From: Motacilla alba alba | Taxonomy: Eukaryota > Chordata > Aves > Passeriformes > Motacillidae | DNA length: 64,000 nucleotides | Assembly (NCBI RefSeq): GCF_015832195.1 | Contig: NC_052031.1 | Coordinates: 7,937,850-8,001,849, forward strand | Reading direction: 5' to 3' | Shown here: piece by piece, positions 35,381 to 47,920 of the stretch | How the letters are laid out: the number at the start of each line of letters is the position of its first letter | How positions within the stretch are numbered: the stretch's first letter is position 1 | Program-made: the position numbers and the translations under genes | Notes under the pieces: generated by a model | Told to the model about the DNA's origin: nothing | Database searches by the model: none | The model's input: the letters and a program-made list of their open reading frames with translations, nothing else

Positions 35381-38300
35381 GAGTGTTTTTAATCAGATGG
35401 CCTTGTGGGAAGCTCTGGGAACACACAGCTGAGAAGGGGAGGAGAGGCAGACCCACTCCTTTTTCCAGGAATCCATCCATGCACTGGGTTAAAGTAGTCA
35501 TGAAACTGCAGCCCCAAAGTGAAAAGTTTAGCTAGAAAAGAACTTTGTGTTTAAAGAAGTCAGGTTCTTATCTTAAACTCTAATGAACTCCTAGGGGTTT
35601 TGATGAGGATTTAATCAAACTATGCATCTTGAATCTCTTGTTCTAGGTTATTGTATCATTTTTCTCTCCTACAAGACCTGGTCTGATAAGTACATTTTAT
35701 TAAGGAAAATTTGCTTTAATATATCAGTAAGACAGATTAAAAAAATGAAGTGATTAGGTTATTTACAGCTCATAAAAATAAATCCAAACCACAGACAAGG
35801 ACTTTTCTAACCTGTGGGGAATGATGCACACATTTAGTTTTGATGTAGCAATATTTTTTTCTCCTTGTGGATCTTCAAGCAGCTTCTAAAATAATACCCT
35901 GTACTTAAAGGTAACCTTAAATTTTTCAGACTTTCCTTTGCAATGTCTGCAATGCAAAAGCACAGGCAAATAGAAAAAGCCAGTATTTCTGTGTGGGTAC
36001 CTTTGCTTTAGACTGGCACTTTGCAGCATCTTCAGCACAGAAATAGCACTCAATCTGATGGTATTATACTGACACCTTCATTCCCGAATCCTGGGATGCC
36101 ATTCAGAAATAAAGACATGAGCTAATGTATTCTCTTTTGCCTTACATACTGAAGAGCCACAGAAGAGTAAAGCTGATAACATGGAAGTACAATTGCAGGA
36201 ACTCTGTTTTGGCTTAATTGTTAAGATTCAGGACACATATGCAACATAATTTGAAAATAATTCAAACGGAACAAATACTCTGAATAGTTGAAGGATGTGT
36301 GAATAAATGTGGGTGGAGAGCTGCTATTAGTTCTATTCCTCCATGGCTGGCCTTAGATCTTCTGGGTGTACTCAGCAGAGCATGTTCTTACTCCTAGGTA
36401 TGGGAGTTCGCTGTGAAATCTATACCTAATTGGAGTCTATTGGCAAGGGATAGATCATCATACAAGGAAAGATTTTTTTTTTTACCAGAAAAATACAAAG
36501 TATGTACAGTGCAAGGTTTTTAATTTAGAGATTCATTGAATAATTTGTTCTGTAGTGGTTGGGTAGCAACAAAAGAAATTAGATATCTTTAGGATTCCTG
36601 TTGCTCTTGAGACAAGTATGAATTATTAGGGTGGTGAGGTCATGCAAAGATATAATACAGCCATTGGATATATCAAATTAGAGGGGTCAGTTCATAAACC
36701 TTAGGGTTCACTACATAAACCTTAAGATGGCTTGATGTAGAACCCTGTATGTAAATCACATATCAAGCAGAGTCTATCAAAGTCTCTTTGAATGATTGGG
36801 GAAACACAAAACACAATTTAAAAGATTAATCAGCAGAGCTTGGTTTATTTAATTATGTGAGAGGGAAATTAATTATTTCATGTAAGTAAGTACATTTTGG
36901 CATGAGAAGAAAACATTTAACAGTAGTAATAAAGTAGAAATACTTATGTTAGATGATGATTCTGGCAAAAAATCATATAGACAAACTTATCACAGATGTG
37001 TTTACACCAAAAATTAACTGACATCACAGGTATTGAAATAGCTTCCCAAATAAGACAGATAAGGTCTAAATGCTGCATTATTCCAACATGAAGCCAATTA
37101 AACTTATGGGGGAAAATCACAGGAGAGAGGTGAACCCAGAATGAAAAACTGAAGTCTCTCAGAGGAAGTTACGGATTTTTAATATGTTGATATTCCCCAA
37201 AATGAAGGCAGGAGGATATAAAAGAATGCATAGCTGTGATTTACATGGTAAATCCAAATTACTGCTGTTTGTCTCCCAAGGCAAAGAATGTATTTTCTGT
37301 CTTTTGAATAACGTGACTGCCATTAATTTTTCCATTCCTCCTTTAGAAAGAAGATGAGTGGCAAAACTGATGACAAGACACTGAGTGAAGAGTCCTCCTG
37401 CTTTTAGTGCAAATGAGAAGTGTCCCATAATCATGGTCAGTGAGATTTGCTCACAGTAACCTCATTACTCACTGGATTTTCTTACCAACAGACTGTCTAG
37501 TGGTTTTCTTGCATTTATTTCTACAGCGATCTCAGTTCACCCTACAAATCACCAGTTGTTGCAGGAGTATAAAATGTTAATGATAACAGCATAAGAGATA
37601 TAACACAAGCCTCAATAGTTTGCCTCTCATAGCACCAATGGATGCTTGGTGAGCAAGTAATGAAATGTTTCCCTAGCTATGTTTAGAAGTTTTCTGAGGA
37701 AGGATTTTTATTCTGCAATAACTCTAAATGGTTATATCCTCTATTGTCTTTGAATCAGAAACACCATAGATTTCTTAGGCTTTTTTCCAGTTTTGGAATA
37801 CAGTGTTTTGTATCATTTAATCCTTTGTGGACTGGTGGCTGTGAAGGCAGAAGAGTGAGAAGGACTTGGAGTAGATGTTTGAAAGACTCATCAGACTGAA
37901 GAGTGCAAGTGTGAAGGATGAGCACTGACAATCTATGAGTCATATTCATCTTTTGTTCTTGCCTCATTTAAATCAGTCTTCTGGCCACCCACAGCTCTTT
38001 GTTTAATAAGGGTTAGCAGAAGTAGTCAATAATTAACTTAAAGAAGATCAGTTAGGGAAAAATAAGGACACAGATTACACCCATGAACATGTGGCTCAGG
38101 TGTAAAACTTGCAATTATTTTTTGTATCTGGCCAAAAACAAGCTGTGTACAAGAGATTTGATTATAAACCCATCAACTCAGTAGCTGATGCTGTACATAA
38201 TAAGAAGTGATGAAGTGTGACGGCAGCATATCTGGTACATTATCATAGTAATTTGTAGACACGCTGGCTGGAGAAATGCATGGAGTTACAAGGCTGCCAT

Positions 38301-39923
38301 ATCTGAGTGAAGAAAAGAGCTGTTAGAGTGTTTAAGGGTGATTAGGGCTTTTGGAAATCACTGCCTTTGCAATGCTGTGCAACGTGCTCTTCAACAGCAT
38401 GATCGTGGATCTACACCAGTATGAGCAAACAACCACCTGTCATAACTATTAATTTTCCTTCTTTCTTTCTTGCTGAACAGAAATAAATGTGATTATGTAC
38501 TTCAAGATTAGTCTTTGCCCAAAATGTACTGCAGTTAATACAGTAAAAGATTTAGAACATAACAAATGAAAAAATCATTTTATTATCTTAAAATTACAGT
38601 CTTTTTCTTCTAGTTCCATTTTGCCCCTTGAATTTCAAAGTTCTGAGGAAAAGTAGGAATGTAACGTTATCCAACAATTCCCTGTGAAAATATTTCACTC
38701 TTTATTATTGCATATAAAATGTCTGTGACTGAAACAAGTCTAATGGAAATGAAGCTTGGCCACTCATCATTCCAACCTAGGCCAGATATTAAAGATCAAA
38801 CAAGATATAAAAACGGCGTATTATCCAGCTGGTTTTGTACCTTCTCATTTAACCTTATATTTTGCAAGATGTCTGGAGCATGCTGTTGTCTCTTCATTGC
38901 AAAGCAATTTCTAGGCAGAGTCACTCCAAGTTTTTTCCTCTGCATGGCTCTACAACATGGTACAATAAAGTCTCATCAAGAGAAAGTCCAACCAGTAAAG
39001 ATTTAGCAAACAGACTCTGCCTCATTTGGGCCCAAAAGGCTCATGGTGCCCATCAGTTCTTTGTTCATTTGAAGCCAGCTCCAGGAGGAGCAGCATATGG
39101 CTTTTACACTGCTGACGTCAGTGAAGTTAGTCTGTGTTTACACTCACGCCAATAAGATCAGAATTTTTTCTTAGTATTCTAGAAGTGAAAATCCCCAGGC
39201 ATCATAAATAAATTTTCTATACAAGCCCCCAAACCTCAGAATGCTTCAATCTCAATAAAACACAGGGATGAATTTCAAGAAATTACAGATTATTACAGAC
39301 TCTAAATAACCAGTTTAGGCCACAGCAGTGCTTGTCTCCTTAGTGAGATTCTTTACTAAATGCAAGTAAGTAGGTTACCATAAGTCCTGTTAACTGTTTT
39401 AGGAGCAGCATAGGGACCAGTTAACAAATCACTGAGCCCCAAAACTCACTCTCATCTCTCCCTTTTATAATACTGCTTGTGCTGCTGGGCAACACTGTAA
39501 GAAATTAGCAGAGGCCTTTAAGTGAATGTGAGTTGGAGAGTTGTCATTAAATAGATTCACCCAGAAAAATTGTCAACTGGAATATGTGCAAGAATGAGAC
39601 ACAGGACCACAGGCAGAGAAAAACAGAGAGAAAAATTTGCCTATGCTAGTGCTACAGGTTTACTGTATTTACAGCTCGTGGTAGTTGGTGCTCTAACTGA
39701 AGATGTTGAGGACTATTTTGACCATTTAAAACTCACAAAAAAAGCTGGTTTTATGGGGAAAAAGAAAGTGTTTCTAGATCCTTGGCATCTTTGATTTATA
39801 TTGTCCCCAAGTCAGGAGAATTTTTTTTTACTTCACTATCACCAATTATTTTTTTGTTAATGGATAACATTATTTTCTGTATTGAAAGCTGAGCTGAGTG
39901 CCACAGGACACAAGTGGCAGGAG

Positions 39924-39978
39924 GGAAAAGGAAAAGGAAAAGGAAAAGGAAAAGGAAAAGGAAAAGGAAAAGGAAAAG
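39924..39978 (+). repeat. (GGAAAA)9 hexanucleotide microsatellite
   Basis: About nine uninterrupted GGAAAA units within a purine-rich stretch that continues to about 40035. The minus-strand ORF across it (39857-40099) shows only Phe-Pro repeats at this point and is an artefact. Confidence 0.95.
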
Positions 39979-42414
39979 AGAGAACGGTGAGTAGAGGATA
40001 GAGAGGGAAGATGTGAGGGAAAAGAAACAGAGAAAATTTGGTGCATTTTATTAGTATAACTGAAGTTTTACTCCAGAAAAAAACCAGGAGTCTTGTCAAT
40101 TTGACCTCAGCCTATCTGAGGCTTCAGCAGTTATATCTCAGCCTTTAGTTACTATAAATACTCATCTAATGCCTTAATCATGAGACTGTTCCAAGACCTT
40201 ATTTTTCCCTTAAAATGTTTTTCTTTCCAAAGCAGGTGAGCAAATTCTTTCTGAGTAATTCAGATTTGTAAGAAAAATAAGTCTGATGCCCTGCCTCTGT
40301 TTGTCCATGTTTAGTTTGCCCTTGCTATGTGTCCTTTCCACATACAAAGTGGTACCATCTAGAGGAGGAATTTGCTGTCAGTTGCAATCACAAAGCACAG
40401 AACAGGCCTCCAGCTCATTAACTGTAGTTAAACATAACAGACTGAACCACAGAAAGGCCAAATGTTTCTTTAGAGGAGCTACACACATATGAAGAAAGAA
40501 ACATGTCTTCCAAGCACTCAACTCATTGCATCATCCCCTTCTTCTCAATGGATTGATCTTTTTATAAGCTGGTTACAATCCCTGACTCAGTTTTGACCTC
40601 AGTTTACAGGTACAGGTGTGCCAGAGAGTGAGAGACATTGGATACTTCAGAGTAGGTACTGACTAAGCACAGGTACTCTAAAAAAACATATTGAGAGAGA
40701 CAAAGGTTCTGCATTCAGACTGAAAATCTACCAGTACTCTTGAACTCCTATTTTGGGAAATTAAGGTACAAGCTGACATACTGCCAGCCTTTGAGCTGCT
40801 TTAGGTGTGTCTTGGCCATTTGTTTCATAGAATCTGCAGGCATGTCTGTACTGCTGTGTTAGATCTGTCCTAGAGCTCTGCCTATGCTCTGAGATATCTA
40901 AAATTTAGCTCAGTCTTGTCTGTGAATCATTTAGCTGCATTATCATATCCATTTCATATGGAAAATTTAGTCTCTGCCTGTGGCAGTAAGAATGAAATGA
41001 CTGTGACTGCAGAGGAAACCAAGGATGCAAATAGCTCTTACACAGGGAAATAGATCCCTGAATTTCCTCCATTTTTCTGTTTACAGTCTCAGTGAATACT
41101 CTCTTTCTGTTTACAATCTATTCCCTGCCTTTTTTTTTCCCCATCTCTTTTCTTCCTAGTAGTCTGAATTAAATCTAGCCTGCTCCAAAGATTTGGTGTG
41201 TATCTGCTTGGGTTTTTTTTTGTAAACGTATGTTGCCTATAGCATCACCTATTGCAGGCATAGATGAAGGGTAATACATCATTATCAGCATGTGGAATGA
41301 AGAGGCTTACTTGTGGAATTGTCTAAGTGATACACCTGCTTATTTGTATTGTAACAAGGCCTGGAGACAAAAACCCTCCAGGTCACTTTGTCTGAGTCTT
41401 TGCAGAATGTTAATATGGCTGTAATGAATTGCACCTCGTAGAGGGATGTTTGCACTTGGCTGCAAACCATTCAATTACGTCAACAGCCTTTAGAAGCCAA
41501 ACCCCACCTGTGCCCTTCCAGAGGCTGTCAGGGTCTTCACTGAGGTTTGAATCAGAGACATATATACCATGGGATACCTCAGTGCTGGAATTTTAGGAGT
41601 ATGTTCATTCAGAAAACTGGAATTTATGCCAATAAAACTCAGAATGCAGAGATGAATGCAGCATTGGCATTAATTTGTCTTAATTTTAAGTACATAGATT
41701 GTCCACAGACATGCCTGTGATAGTTTTCTGGATTCCCTTTCTTGTCTACTAATGGAGAGTCACTGTTCTCATCTTCTCTTGACAGCTGAAATAGGCACAA
41801 CAAATTACACTTTAGAAGTGTCTATTTGTGTCCACTGAGTGTAAAGGAGTCCAGAAAACCATCTCTAATTTAGACAAATGCATTAAAAACTTTTGGAGCA
41901 AGATGGGACAAATCCCACTTCACATCTTTTGAAATGAGACTGGCACCTAATTTTTTGCATTTCTTCTGTATGCTATCCAGACCATTTGCTCTCTACAATG
42001 GATGGGACTCGTTTCACCTAACTTTAGACAAGCCTGGTGTAGACATCTATGTATAAATTGATCAACCCAGGCTCCAGTTTTCATCCATGAAAACAATTAG
42101 ACACTTGCTCTACAGATATTTGTATATGTCAGATGAATTGGACACAAGGAGTCTTTGTTTGCCTGGTCTGTTGAGGTTAGGCATCCTGGAGAACAGAAAA
42201 CTAATGGGCAGCGGGCAGGCAACTACAGATTCCTACAACATAAGGTTGAAAAACCATAAGATGGTGCCAGGCACTCTGAGTGCATGAACAAAGGATCAAG
42301 AGGCAGGTGTCAAAATTGGGAGCAAGTTTGACCCTGGTTATAAATAAGGGAAAAAATTCTTCACTTAAGACATTTAGTCTAGCCTGAGAGGTTCACAGAA
42401 AATACTTTGGTGCC
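39979..42414. other. unannotated non-coding DNA, about 2.4 kb
   Basis: No gene or mobile element recognised. The part at about 42120-42410 has a faint repeat-like look (for example ataaataagggaaaaaattc) but I could not place it in a family. Confidence 0.45.
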
Positions 42415-42548
42415 AAAAGCTTTTCAGCTTTTTGTACAGCCATGCTGGCAAGGGGGCTGGGGGTGCATGGGAAGTTTTGAGGAGAGAGCCAGGACAGGTG
42501 ACTCAATCTGACCAAAGGGATTTTCCAGATCATATGACATTGTGCTCA

Positions 42549-42558
42549 CTATATAAAG
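42549..42558 (+). promoter_or_regulatory. TATA box of family-B LTR
   Basis: CTATATAAAG lies about 190 bases before the ATTAAA signal, in the position expected for the U3 promoter. The corresponding site in the 56386 copy reads GAATACAAG and is lost. Whether this promoter is active cannot be seen from sequence. Confidence 0.7.
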
Positions 42559-42738
42559 TGGGGGGAAGAAGGAGGAAGTAGGGGGACATTTGGAGCAGTC
42601 ATTTTGTCTTCCCAACTCACCATTATGCTTCATAGGGCCCTGCTCTCCTGGAGATGGCTGAACACCTGCCTGCCCATGGGAAGAGGGGACTTAATTCCTG
42701 GTTTTGCTTTCCTTGTGTTCACAGCTTTTGCTTCCCCT

Positions 42739-42744
42739 ATTAAA
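42739..42744 (+). terminator. variant polyadenylation signal of family-B LTR (ATTAAA)
   Basis: ATTAAA follows the TATA box by about 190 bases and is conserved in the 56386 copy (56830-56835). It is the likely R-region poly(A) signal of the family. Confidence 0.55.
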
Positions 42745-42869
42745 CTGTGTACATCTCAGCTCCCGTGTTCTCTGTCTTTTGCCCTTCAATTCTCTCCCCA
42801 ATCCTCTGGTGGGAGAGGGAAGAAGGGGCTGTGTGAGGCTTGGTTGCTGCCTGGGGTTAAACTACAACA

Positions 42870-43423
42870 GCTGCACTCTCTCAATCTTCATGATATAAAT
42901 AAAAATTGATCACAGAGTCTTAATGCACAGGCTCCAGGAGAGGCAGTTGTGTTGTGTCTGGAGAGTTGCTGGACACCAGTGATGCTCTGTATTGCTGCTG
43001 GTTTAATTGGCCTGTGGTTGATAGTAGGAAAATGAGATGCTCTAAAGAGCATTAAATTCCAGTTCATCCAGTGCTTGTCAGATTTATTTTCTGTTTGCAC
43101 CCTGCTGCTGTTTGCTGCTGGCTCCTGCCCTGGGCATCCCCTCTGAGCACAGAGAGTTACACAAAATGTGAGCTGGGGCATAAGGTCGCCCTTTGCTTTA
43201 AAGGCCACATGAACCTCCAGCCCCTGAGGTTGAAAGCAGCATGAACTACTTAGAGCATCAAGAGCTGCTGGCAAGGGAAGGGATGGGTTGTGTGCAGCAC
43301 AAAGCTTTATTGTTATGACTTCCAGGGACTGCTATTTATCAGTGGCCAACCAGACAGCAACCTCTCTTTTTTCTTCTGTTCCTGGATATTGCAGAGGAGG
43401 TGAAAATGGGAGTTGGATTTACC
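42870..43423. other. unannotated spacer between LTR and CR1 tail
   Basis: No element recognised. The minus-strand ORF at 42888-43274 (128 codons) has no domain I know. Confidence 0.45.
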
Positions 43424-43508
43424 TGACTTGGCAGTGCTGGGTTAATGGTTGGACTCAGTGATCTCAAAGATTTTTTTCCCAACCTAAATGATTCTATGAT
43501 TCTATGAT
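43424..43508 (+). mobile_element. CR1 LINE 3' tail, plus strand
   Basis: About 85 bases of CR1 3' UTR: gacttggcagtgctgggtta, then ggttggactcagtgatctc, cccaacctaaatg and two perfect ATTCTATG units (43489-43504). It closely resembles the end of the larger element at 43720-44735, so both belong to the same subfamily. Confidence 0.9.
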
Positions 43509-43719
43509 GCAGAAAATCTGATTTGTTTATCAGGAGCTGTGAGAAATGGGGAATGTAATTTGTGCACTTCACCTAAATATGCTGTTTTTCAAGGGTGTTA
43601 ACTAGCACATTTTCACACTGCATTTTCAATCTCCCCTCAATAAACACACATGAGCTTTTAAATTCAGATGATTTTTTTATCAAGAATTACACCTTAAGGA
43701 TGAGCTTGTTGGGAAGAAG
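43509..43719. other. spacer, nothing recognised
   Basis: A short AT-rich stretch between two CR1 insertions of the same orientation. Confidence 0.5.
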
Positions 43720-44735
43720 ACCAATCTGTTTAAACAGAGAACTTTGGCTCAGGAACAGGAACTCAGGAAAAATAGGACAATTTGGAAGAAGGGGCAGGCA
43801 AGTCAAGAGGACTACAAAGATGTTGTGAGGCTATACAGGGAGAAATTCAGAAGTCTGAAAGCCTAATTAGAATTTAATCTGGCTACCACTGTAAAAGAGT
43901 ATAAAATATTTTTCTATACACATATCACCAGCAAAAGGAGAGCTAAGGAGATTCTCCATTCTTTATTGGACATCTTGGGAAGCATAGTGACAAAGGATGA
44001 GGAAAAAGATGAGGTGTTTAATGCCTTCTTTGTCTCAGACTTCAATAGCAAGACCAGTTATATTTTGGGTATCCAGCCCCCTTAGCTGTAAGACAGGGAC
44101 AGGGAGCAGAGTGAATCCCTCATAATCTAAGGAAAAATGGTGAGTGACCTGTTACACCACGTGGGCACACAAAAGTCCAAGGGGCTGGATGGCCCTGGTG
44201 AGGATGCACCTGGAATTCTGTGTTCAGTTTTGGGCTCTTCACTCCAAGAAAGACATTGAGATGCTGGAATGTGTCCAGAAAGGGACAGTGGAGCAGGAGA
44301 ATGGTCTGGACCACCAGCCTGATGAGTAGCTGAGCTCAGATTGTTCAGCATGGAAAGAAGTTTGGAGGCAACCTTTCGCTGCACAATTCTCTGAAAGGGG
44401 GTTGGTCTCTTTTTCCAAGTAACAACCAGCACAACAAGGGGAAATGGTCTTGAGGAGAAGGTTTAGATTGGATATTAGGAAAAATTTATTCACCCAAAGG
44501 ATTATCAAGCACTGAAACTGGCTGCCTGGGGAGGTGGTGGAGTTACTGTCCCTTTTTAAAAGCTGCTGTATAAATAAAAGGTGCAATATAAATGAAGTAT
44601 TTAAAAGATGTGTAGATGTGGCAGTTGGGGATGTGGTTTAGTGGTGGACTCAGCAGTGTGGGGTTAATTGGACTTTATAGACTTGGAAGCTCAGAGGGCT
44701 TTTCCAACCCAAATGAATCCCTTGATTCTATGATC
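43720..44735 (+). mobile_element. CR1 LINE with internal deletion of the RT domain, plus strand
   Basis: Two parts of CR1 ORF2 are joined here. 43720-44184 encodes the linker after the endonuclease and the start of the RT region: an agaaggggcaggcaagtcaa block, then NAFFVSDFNSKT (about 44020-44056), then the CACACAAAAGTCCAAGGGGC word (44165-44184). From about 44190 the sequence resumes in the C-terminal part, with HLEFCVQFWALHSKKDIEML (from about 44205), and runs on through ggtttagattggatattagg to the 3' UTR. It ends with cccttgattctatgat near 44735. About 1.3 kb of a full element, the RT core with its catalytic motif, is absent. Stops also break the reading frame. The RNA or DNA that made this copy, or a later event, lost the centre. 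It is non-autonomous and dead. Confidence 0.85.
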
Positions 44736-45426
44736 TATAATTGGCCAAGAGATTATTATATCCATAAATAACAAAGAATGGAATGAGACCTACTCTTGGA
44801 GAAAATACTGTTCAATGAGGCTATATAGGAGAGGCTGATATGAAGAAAATTATAAAAATCTGGCATTTGTTTTTGATTTCAAAATAGCATTTTATTCATG
44901 GAGGGTAGAGTTTGATGGAGAGGGACAGCCTGTTTGCTTCCCTAGCTACATTTCCCTCTCTGCCTCTGACCCACCAAGAGGAAAAAGTCAGGGGTTTTGT
45001 TCTGCTTACTGATCTGTCTGAAGCTCTAGAGCCTGAGGGAGGACATCTTTTAGCCTTGTTCAGCACTACATGAAATCCTTGTAGGAAACAATGAGCAACC
45101 TATTGTTTTTCACAGATGCCTTCCTCCTACATAAACCCCTCAGCAATTAACTGGCAGCATCTTCAAAGCAGCAACGTGTGAGATAAATCAGAAGGAACAG
45201 GAATGACAACGTGATAATACCCATGTGTTTTGATGCAGAAATGACATGGTAGTAGTATCAAAACAGTTCATCATCCTTTATGATCCTGCTGTCATTTCTA
45301 CCAGTGTTCAAGTTTCACATGTCACACATGCCTTATGTGCACTGCATCTGGCTGTTCCCACCACCACATTGCTCTCTCCCCACTTCCAGGATTCAGCTCA
45401 GGGCATAGGGAGAGGAGAAGTTCCTT
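44736..45426. other. unannotated non-coding DNA
   Basis: No element recognised between two CR1 insertions of opposite orientation. The ORF at 45246-45470 has no known domain. Confidence 0.5.
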
Positions 45427-46090
45427 TTCGCATTGAATCACACAATTCATTGGATTGGAAAGGACCTTAAAGATCATTTAATTCCATCTCTCCTGCCATG
45501 GGCAGGGACACCTTGTTAGACCAGGTTGCTCTAAATCCCATCCAGCCTGGTCTTGAGCACTTCCAGTGAAGGAAGTTCTCTGGCCAGCCTGCTTCAGTGC
45601 CTCACCACCCTCACAGTAAAGAATTTCTTCCAAAGATCAAATCTAAATCAACCCTATTTCAGTCTAAAGCCATCACCACTTGTCCTATTGCTACATGGAC
45701 TTGTGAAAAGCCCTTCACCAGCTTTCCTGTAGGCTCCCTTCCGAAACTGGAAGGCTCTAAGGTCTCCCTGGACCTTTCTCTTCTCTTGTCAAAGCAACTC
45801 TCTCAGCCTGTGGTCATTGCAGAGGGGGTCCAGCCCTTTGGAGATCTGTGTGCTGATCTATAGCAGCTGGTTCTTCATTTTCTTAGTCCGCTCCTTGGCC
45901 TTCTGCAACTTAGGCAGTTTGGCTGGAACACTTGCCAGTGAACACTGAGGCAAAAAAATCATTTAACACCTCAGTGTTCTCCATATCCCAAGCAAACAAG
46001 ACTTCTGTTTCCTTCTGGAGAGGGCCCACATTTTCCCTAGTCTTCCTTCAATCAACAGTGTACTTTTCCTTGTCCATGACATCTCTGGAT
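45427..46090 (-). mobile_element. CR1 LINE with internal deletion, minus strand
   Basis: Read on the minus strand, 45427-45845 is a CR1 3' end. It includes the terminus, the ctgccatgggcagggacacc word (45493-45512), the 45525-45570 block (ctaaatcccatccagcctgg), the 45600-45640 block (tcaccaccctcacagtaaag), and a 45795-45835 part (tctctcagcctgtggtcatt). From about 45870 to 46090 the sequence matches the linker region upstream of the RT domain (cttggccttctgcaacttag, acacttgccagtgaacactg, gagggcccacattttcccta). The RT core that should lie between is missing. The plus-strand ORFs at 45597-45863 and 45932-46300 fall here and are not genes. Confidence 0.78.
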
Positions 46091-47844
46091 GAATTTTACA
46101 GAATTAAAGAAGATAATCTACAGGTATTTCTGCTCACTGAACAAGTTAAACTGTTTCTGAAGCTGTACAGTTTTGTACAAAATGTTCATAAGAGGGTGTG
46201 CCTTGCACAGCTTCCCTCAGTGGTGCAGGAGGAAAACAGACATCAATGTGGTAAGATAACACATCCTAAAATTAATGTATTTAGTGCCTGTTGCTCTTGA
46301 TTCCTATTTATCTGAGATGAGAATATCGACATATTTAGGCCCATATAAACCATAATAATTAAATATACATACTCAACGAGTTTTCTTGACTAGTTTTTAT
46401 AACTTCTAGCTCAAAAAACATAGAGAGTATGGGGTCTTCTGAGTTTTCAAGTGGATATTATGTCAACTTAATATGTAACAATGTTCATAGGCTTTATCTT
46501 CCATTTTCCACGTTTTGCTGAACTCTCTCATCACCAAAAAAACATTTGTACTGACAGACCATTGAAATATCTTTCTATATCTTACCGAGTTTACATATTG
46601 GGTTATATTTCTCCTCTCCAGCTCTCAGCTGGAGGATTGGAAGTAAAATCCATTCTGTACCCATTTAGGGAAGAGGGCAGTTAGATCAATAATCTGTGGT
46701 AGCTTCTTGGCAGAAAAAAACAGATACATTCACAAAAGTATTGATTCCATTAATCCATGTTCCACTGCAAACTGCCAACAGGTCAGGTCAGTCACATTTC
46801 TCCTATTTTTTATTGAAAACAAATTTAGAATAGATTGCAAGGAGTAAGGACACTCTTGTCAAAGCACCACAAGAAGTTAAACCGCAGGATTTGTGTTCCC
46901 CCAAAGACCCCCTTAAAGCTTGTGATATTTAGAATTTTGATAAATGGTGTCCTGCTCTTGTGTATGTATGTTTTTCCTGTTTAAAAACCTTCTGGGTTTG
47001 CATATGTCACTTTGAGGAACCAACAGAATAGAAAAGATAAATGTCAGGCTGAAAACCCACACATCAAATCTACCCTGGTGTTTGTAGTTTTGACTCTTCC
47101 TTCTCTCTAGGAAATTCTGAATCTGCATACCCTGCTCTGGCTCTTGGAAAATGTTTTCTTCCAAACATATGTGCTTCTGCCTTGCCCTTCAGCTTACACT
47201 CTCCCAGTTTGAAAGATGAGGAAAAGAAATCTTCTCATAAAGACATGCAGTGTGTTGCCTTTCGCCATCACCACTTGCCAGTTCTCATTACTGCTGTGCC
47301 TATTCTTTGCCTGCAGCAATATTTTTTTTGTATTCTGTTAAAAAAACTCTTGACATCCTCCAGGAAAATAAAGAGTCTGAACAACAACAAAGTGCATGTG
47401 TGTATGAGCATGTGGAGATTTCTTGGCAGCTTCTGTGCCCATTGCTTTACTTCTGATCATGTCAACATTATTTTCCCTTCAAGCAAACAAAGTGCTTTGA
47501 AGTGATGTCTCCCTTGACAGGGTGAGCCATTGACAAGCTGTCAAGAGCAGACAATAGAGAAAAAGGGATGCATGTCATGTGTGAGGGAGCTGTGCCACAG
47601 CTTTGGCTACCAACCAAAACTCACAGGGACCATCACATGTGTGTGAAGGACATGGTGGAAGTATCAGTGGGAAACACTGAACTGCCATTTACTGTATTAA
47701 AAAAATATTCTATTTATACATAGAGGAAGTGAATGGGAATCAATCAAACAAAAGGTTGAGGTACAGAAGATGCCAGACAGAAAACAGCCAAAAGAGAAAC
47801 AGATAGGTAGAAACAATTGAGTAATTATTTTCTCTTAAAATTTA
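46091..47844. other. unannotated non-coding DNA, about 1.75 kb
   Basis: No repeat or gene recognised. The ORFs at 46481-46684, 46913-47164 and 47182-47505 lack domains I know. Confidence 0.5.
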
Positions 47845-47920
47845 TAGAATCTTTAAGGTTGGAAAAGACCTCCAAGATCATAGAGTCCAATCATTGAACT
47901 GTTATTAACCACTACTGATG
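47845..47920 (-). mobile_element. short CR1 LINE 3' tail, minus strand
   Basis: tatagaatctttaaggttgg followed by aaaagacctccaagatcata and gagtccaatcattgaactg is the reversed 3' end of a CR1. Only about 75 bases can be followed. Confidence 0.8.

Larger units (their letters stand above)
33609..39923. other. unannotated non-coding DNA, about 6.3 kb
   Basis: No gene or mobile element recognised. It contains two (CAAA)n tracts, a C9 run with telomere-like words after it (34131-34157), a perfect 24-bp hairpin (35357-35380) and AT-rich stretches. The ORFs at 33903-34250, 34730-34987, 37159-37434 and 38719-39155 have no known domain. Confidence 0.5.
42415..42869 (+). mobile_element. LTR, family B, 5'-truncated, plus strand
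   Basis: This is the same LTR family as 6354-6921 and 56386-56970. Shared landmarks are ggctgggggtgcatggg (42456-42472), the ggggaagaaggaggaag block (42561-42580), gagatggctgaacacctgcc plus tgcccatggg (42650-42680), cctattaaactgtg (42737-42750) and the terminal ctggggttaaactacaaca (42851-42869), which ends in CA. The first ~120 bases of the family are missing, so it starts abruptly near 42415. Unlike the copy at 56386, it keeps a good TATA box. The ORFs at 42424-42909 are inside it and show no known protein. Confidence 0.82.

Noticed and set aside
39857..40099. Phe-Pro repeat ORF on the minus strand
   Set aside because: It is the translation of the (GGAAAA)n microsatellite.
42120..42410. possible old repeat upstream of the family-B LTR
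   Set aside because: A few words look CR1-like, but I could not align enough of it to name a family.
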